From: Candidatus Roizmanbacteria bacterium
GTDB taxonomy: Bacteria > Patescibacteriota > Microgenomatia > UBA1406 > GWC2-37-13
Direction: 5' to 3'
NCBI GenBank assembly: GCA_016214055.1
Contig: JACRPE010000002.1
Coordinates: 23,716 to 87,715 of the forward strand
DNA: 64,000 bases
The notes under the pieces were generated by a model, which searched no databases, was not told the DNA's origin, and was given only the letters and a program-made list of their open reading frames with translations. Both the position numbers and the translations under genes were made by a program. Positions 62,941 through 64,000 of this stretch are shown here, one piece after another (the first letter of the stretch is position 1; the number at the start of each line of letters is the position of its first letter).

Positions 62941-63807
62941 CTATAAGCTAATTAGGAAATCAAGAGTCTTTTGCTTGCGCAATACCGAGGCGTAAAAATA
63001 TGCGTTGGCCTTGGCTGATTCTTTTTCTTTATCTTCCTTGAGATTATCAAACAGTTTATTCATGTCAGCATCCGTTACCTCAATTTTCTCTTTGTCAGCT
63101 ATATCAAGCAGTATAAACTCTAGTTTATACATATCAGTTATCTCCCTCGTATACTGCTCTTTAAGGCGGTCCATGGTAAGCCCTTTGGACTGAAGATAAC
63201 TATCCACCGTCAATCCGATTTTTTGTACATCATCCAGAAGCTGAGTGAGCTTGCGGTTGAGTTCTGATTCGACTAGTAGGGGAGGAATCTCACATTTTAC
63301 CTCCTTGAGAAGGAGTGAGAGCGCCTCATTCAGTATTTTGTCTTTCTTCGCATTGGGGTCCTCTTTTTTAGCCTCATCTTTTCCGGGAACCCAAATGTCA
63401 TCTTTTTTCATGTTTGCCTTCGCCTCAAGAAGCTTCTTCTTGTAATCGCCCAAGTCAACCTCAGGTTTCTCGGCTAAGGTTGCTTTCACTTGCCATGTTT
63501 CCTTCTCTTTAGCCGTCACCAGATCAATCTTCGGTGAAACGATCGGCTTCAATCCCTCTTTCTTGATGATTTCCTCATATACCCGCGGAAGCATCGTGCG
63601 TATAAGCTGGTTATATACCTGATCCTTTGCAATATGTTTTTCAGCTAGTGATGGGGGTACTTTACCCTTGCGAAAGCCTTCAAAGCTGAACTCAGCTAAT
63701 ATTACATCAAAGGCTGTTTTGTATTCTTTTTCTATCTCATCCCATGAGATATCAATTAAAATTTCGTGAGTGTTCTTCGGAAGTTTTTTAAGAGTGTGTT
63801 TTATCAT
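62941..63807 (-). CDS. tig: Trigger factor without PPIase domain
   Basis: A 288-residue ribosome-associated chaperone. The ribosome-binding signature FEGFRKGKVPPSL is near residue 43. The N-terminal domain (1-115) is joined directly to the C-terminal helical arms (150-288), so the middle FKBP-type prolyl isomerase domain is absent. Usual length is about 430. TATCAT at 63814-63819 ends 6 nt before the ATG. Nothing I can identify lies in the last 190 bp of the window apart from a CGGTAT/ATACCG hairpin. Confidence 0.88.
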   Translation of the reverse strand: MIKHTLKKLPKNTHEILIDISWDEIEKEYKTAFDVILAEFSFEGFRKGKVPPSLAEKHIAKDQVYNQLIRTMLPRVYEEIIKKEGLKPIVSPKIDLVTAKEKETWQVKATLAEKPEVDLGDYKKKLLEAKANMKKDDIWVPGKDEAKKEDPNAKKDKILNEALSLLLKEVKCEIPPLLVESELNRKLTQLLDDVQKIGLTVDSYLQSKGLTMDRLKEQYTREITDMYKLEFILLDIADKEKIEVTDADMNKLFDNLKEDKEKESAKANAYFYASVLRKQKTLDFLISL

Positions 63808-64000
63808 TCTACAATGATACCGTATTTGTGCTCAAAAGCAACAGGTTTTTTTCCTCTTTTTTGTAGGCAGGTCAGCACATGGTATACACTTTTCAGATAG
63901 GGAACGGTATATCAAATACCGAGCCAGATGTCTAGAATTATTCGGGGAGGACTATTATCAGTTACCCAACCGAATCAATGAATACTGGCATCCATTTAGA

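Overview
The window looks like chromosomal DNA from a Candidate Phyla Radiation (Patescibacteria) bacterium, most likely of the Microgenomates group. The reasons are the small stripped-down proteins (UvrC without its C-terminal HhH domain, trigger factor without a PPIase domain, Obg without a C-terminal extension), the stand-alone 23S gene, the tRNA genes mostly without encoded CCA, and the near absence of Shine-Dalgarno leaders. At least sixteen genes instead have a -10 hexamer 5-10 nt before the start codon, so their mRNAs should be leaderless. TGA is used as a normal stop, so this is not a recoded Gracilibacteria or Absconditabacteria genome. The phylum call is an inference from gene style; no 16S gene is present.

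Layout. 1-7.9 kb: an edge-truncated secreted protein, dus, obg, a cupin, a pseudopilin, a B12-type radical SAM enzyme, pgi and an aminotransferase. 8-17 kb: an accessory stretch of unknown genes with an EEP hydrolase, an orphan malonyltransferase, an EamA transporter, a GNAT, a protein with a CDP-alcohol phosphotransferase signature next to a squalene/phytoene-synthase-like enzyme, and several broken genes. 17-19.4 kb: tRNA-Glu with a GIY-YIG gene, an MscS-like membrane protein, yraN, rplS, ruvC. 19.4-22.6 kb: a 23S gene led by tRNA-Ala, with no 16S or 5S. 22.9-27.4 kb: an LPxTG-type surface protein, a trypsin-like protease, rsmI, a DedA protein and a large gene broken by one stop codon. 27.6-38.9 kb: uvrB, uvrA, a transglutaminase-like protein, a DUF1189 protein, uvrC, a holin-like protein, secG and an oligopeptide-binding-type protein. 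39-40.2 kb: a tRNA cluster full of palindromes and tRNA fragments. 40.2-49.4 kb: ruvBA, a divergent enolase, ppsA, a geranylgeranyl-reductase-like flavoprotein and cell-wall genes (L,D-transpeptidase, VanW-like).

49.5-59.8 kb is a compact operon for de novo UMP synthesis: pyrB, carA, carB, pyrC, a DHODH-like pyrD, a pyrE, a second phosphoribosyltransferase, a HAD phosphatase and pyrF. Its leader has a short ORF that runs through an intrinsic terminator and overlaps the pyrB start codon, the same layout as the E. coli pyrBI attenuator. 59.8-64 kb carries a PlsC-like acyltransferase, a second tRNA/GIY-YIG cluster, a methyltransferase, a muramidase-like protein, a coiled-coil hypothetical protein and trigger factor.

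The most unusual feature is how tRNA genes are packaged. At the Glu and Thr loci an intact tRNA sits between a 5' fragment and a 3' fragment of the same tRNA, and the fragments carry inserted perfect palindromes, some sharing a CCGTAAA core. Two small GIY-YIG nuclease genes lie directly beside tRNAs. A 77-78 nt palindromic element with compensatory changes lies at the 3' end of two other tRNAs. I read this as a possible tRNA-targeting element family, mobilised or formerly mobilised by GIY-YIG nucleases.
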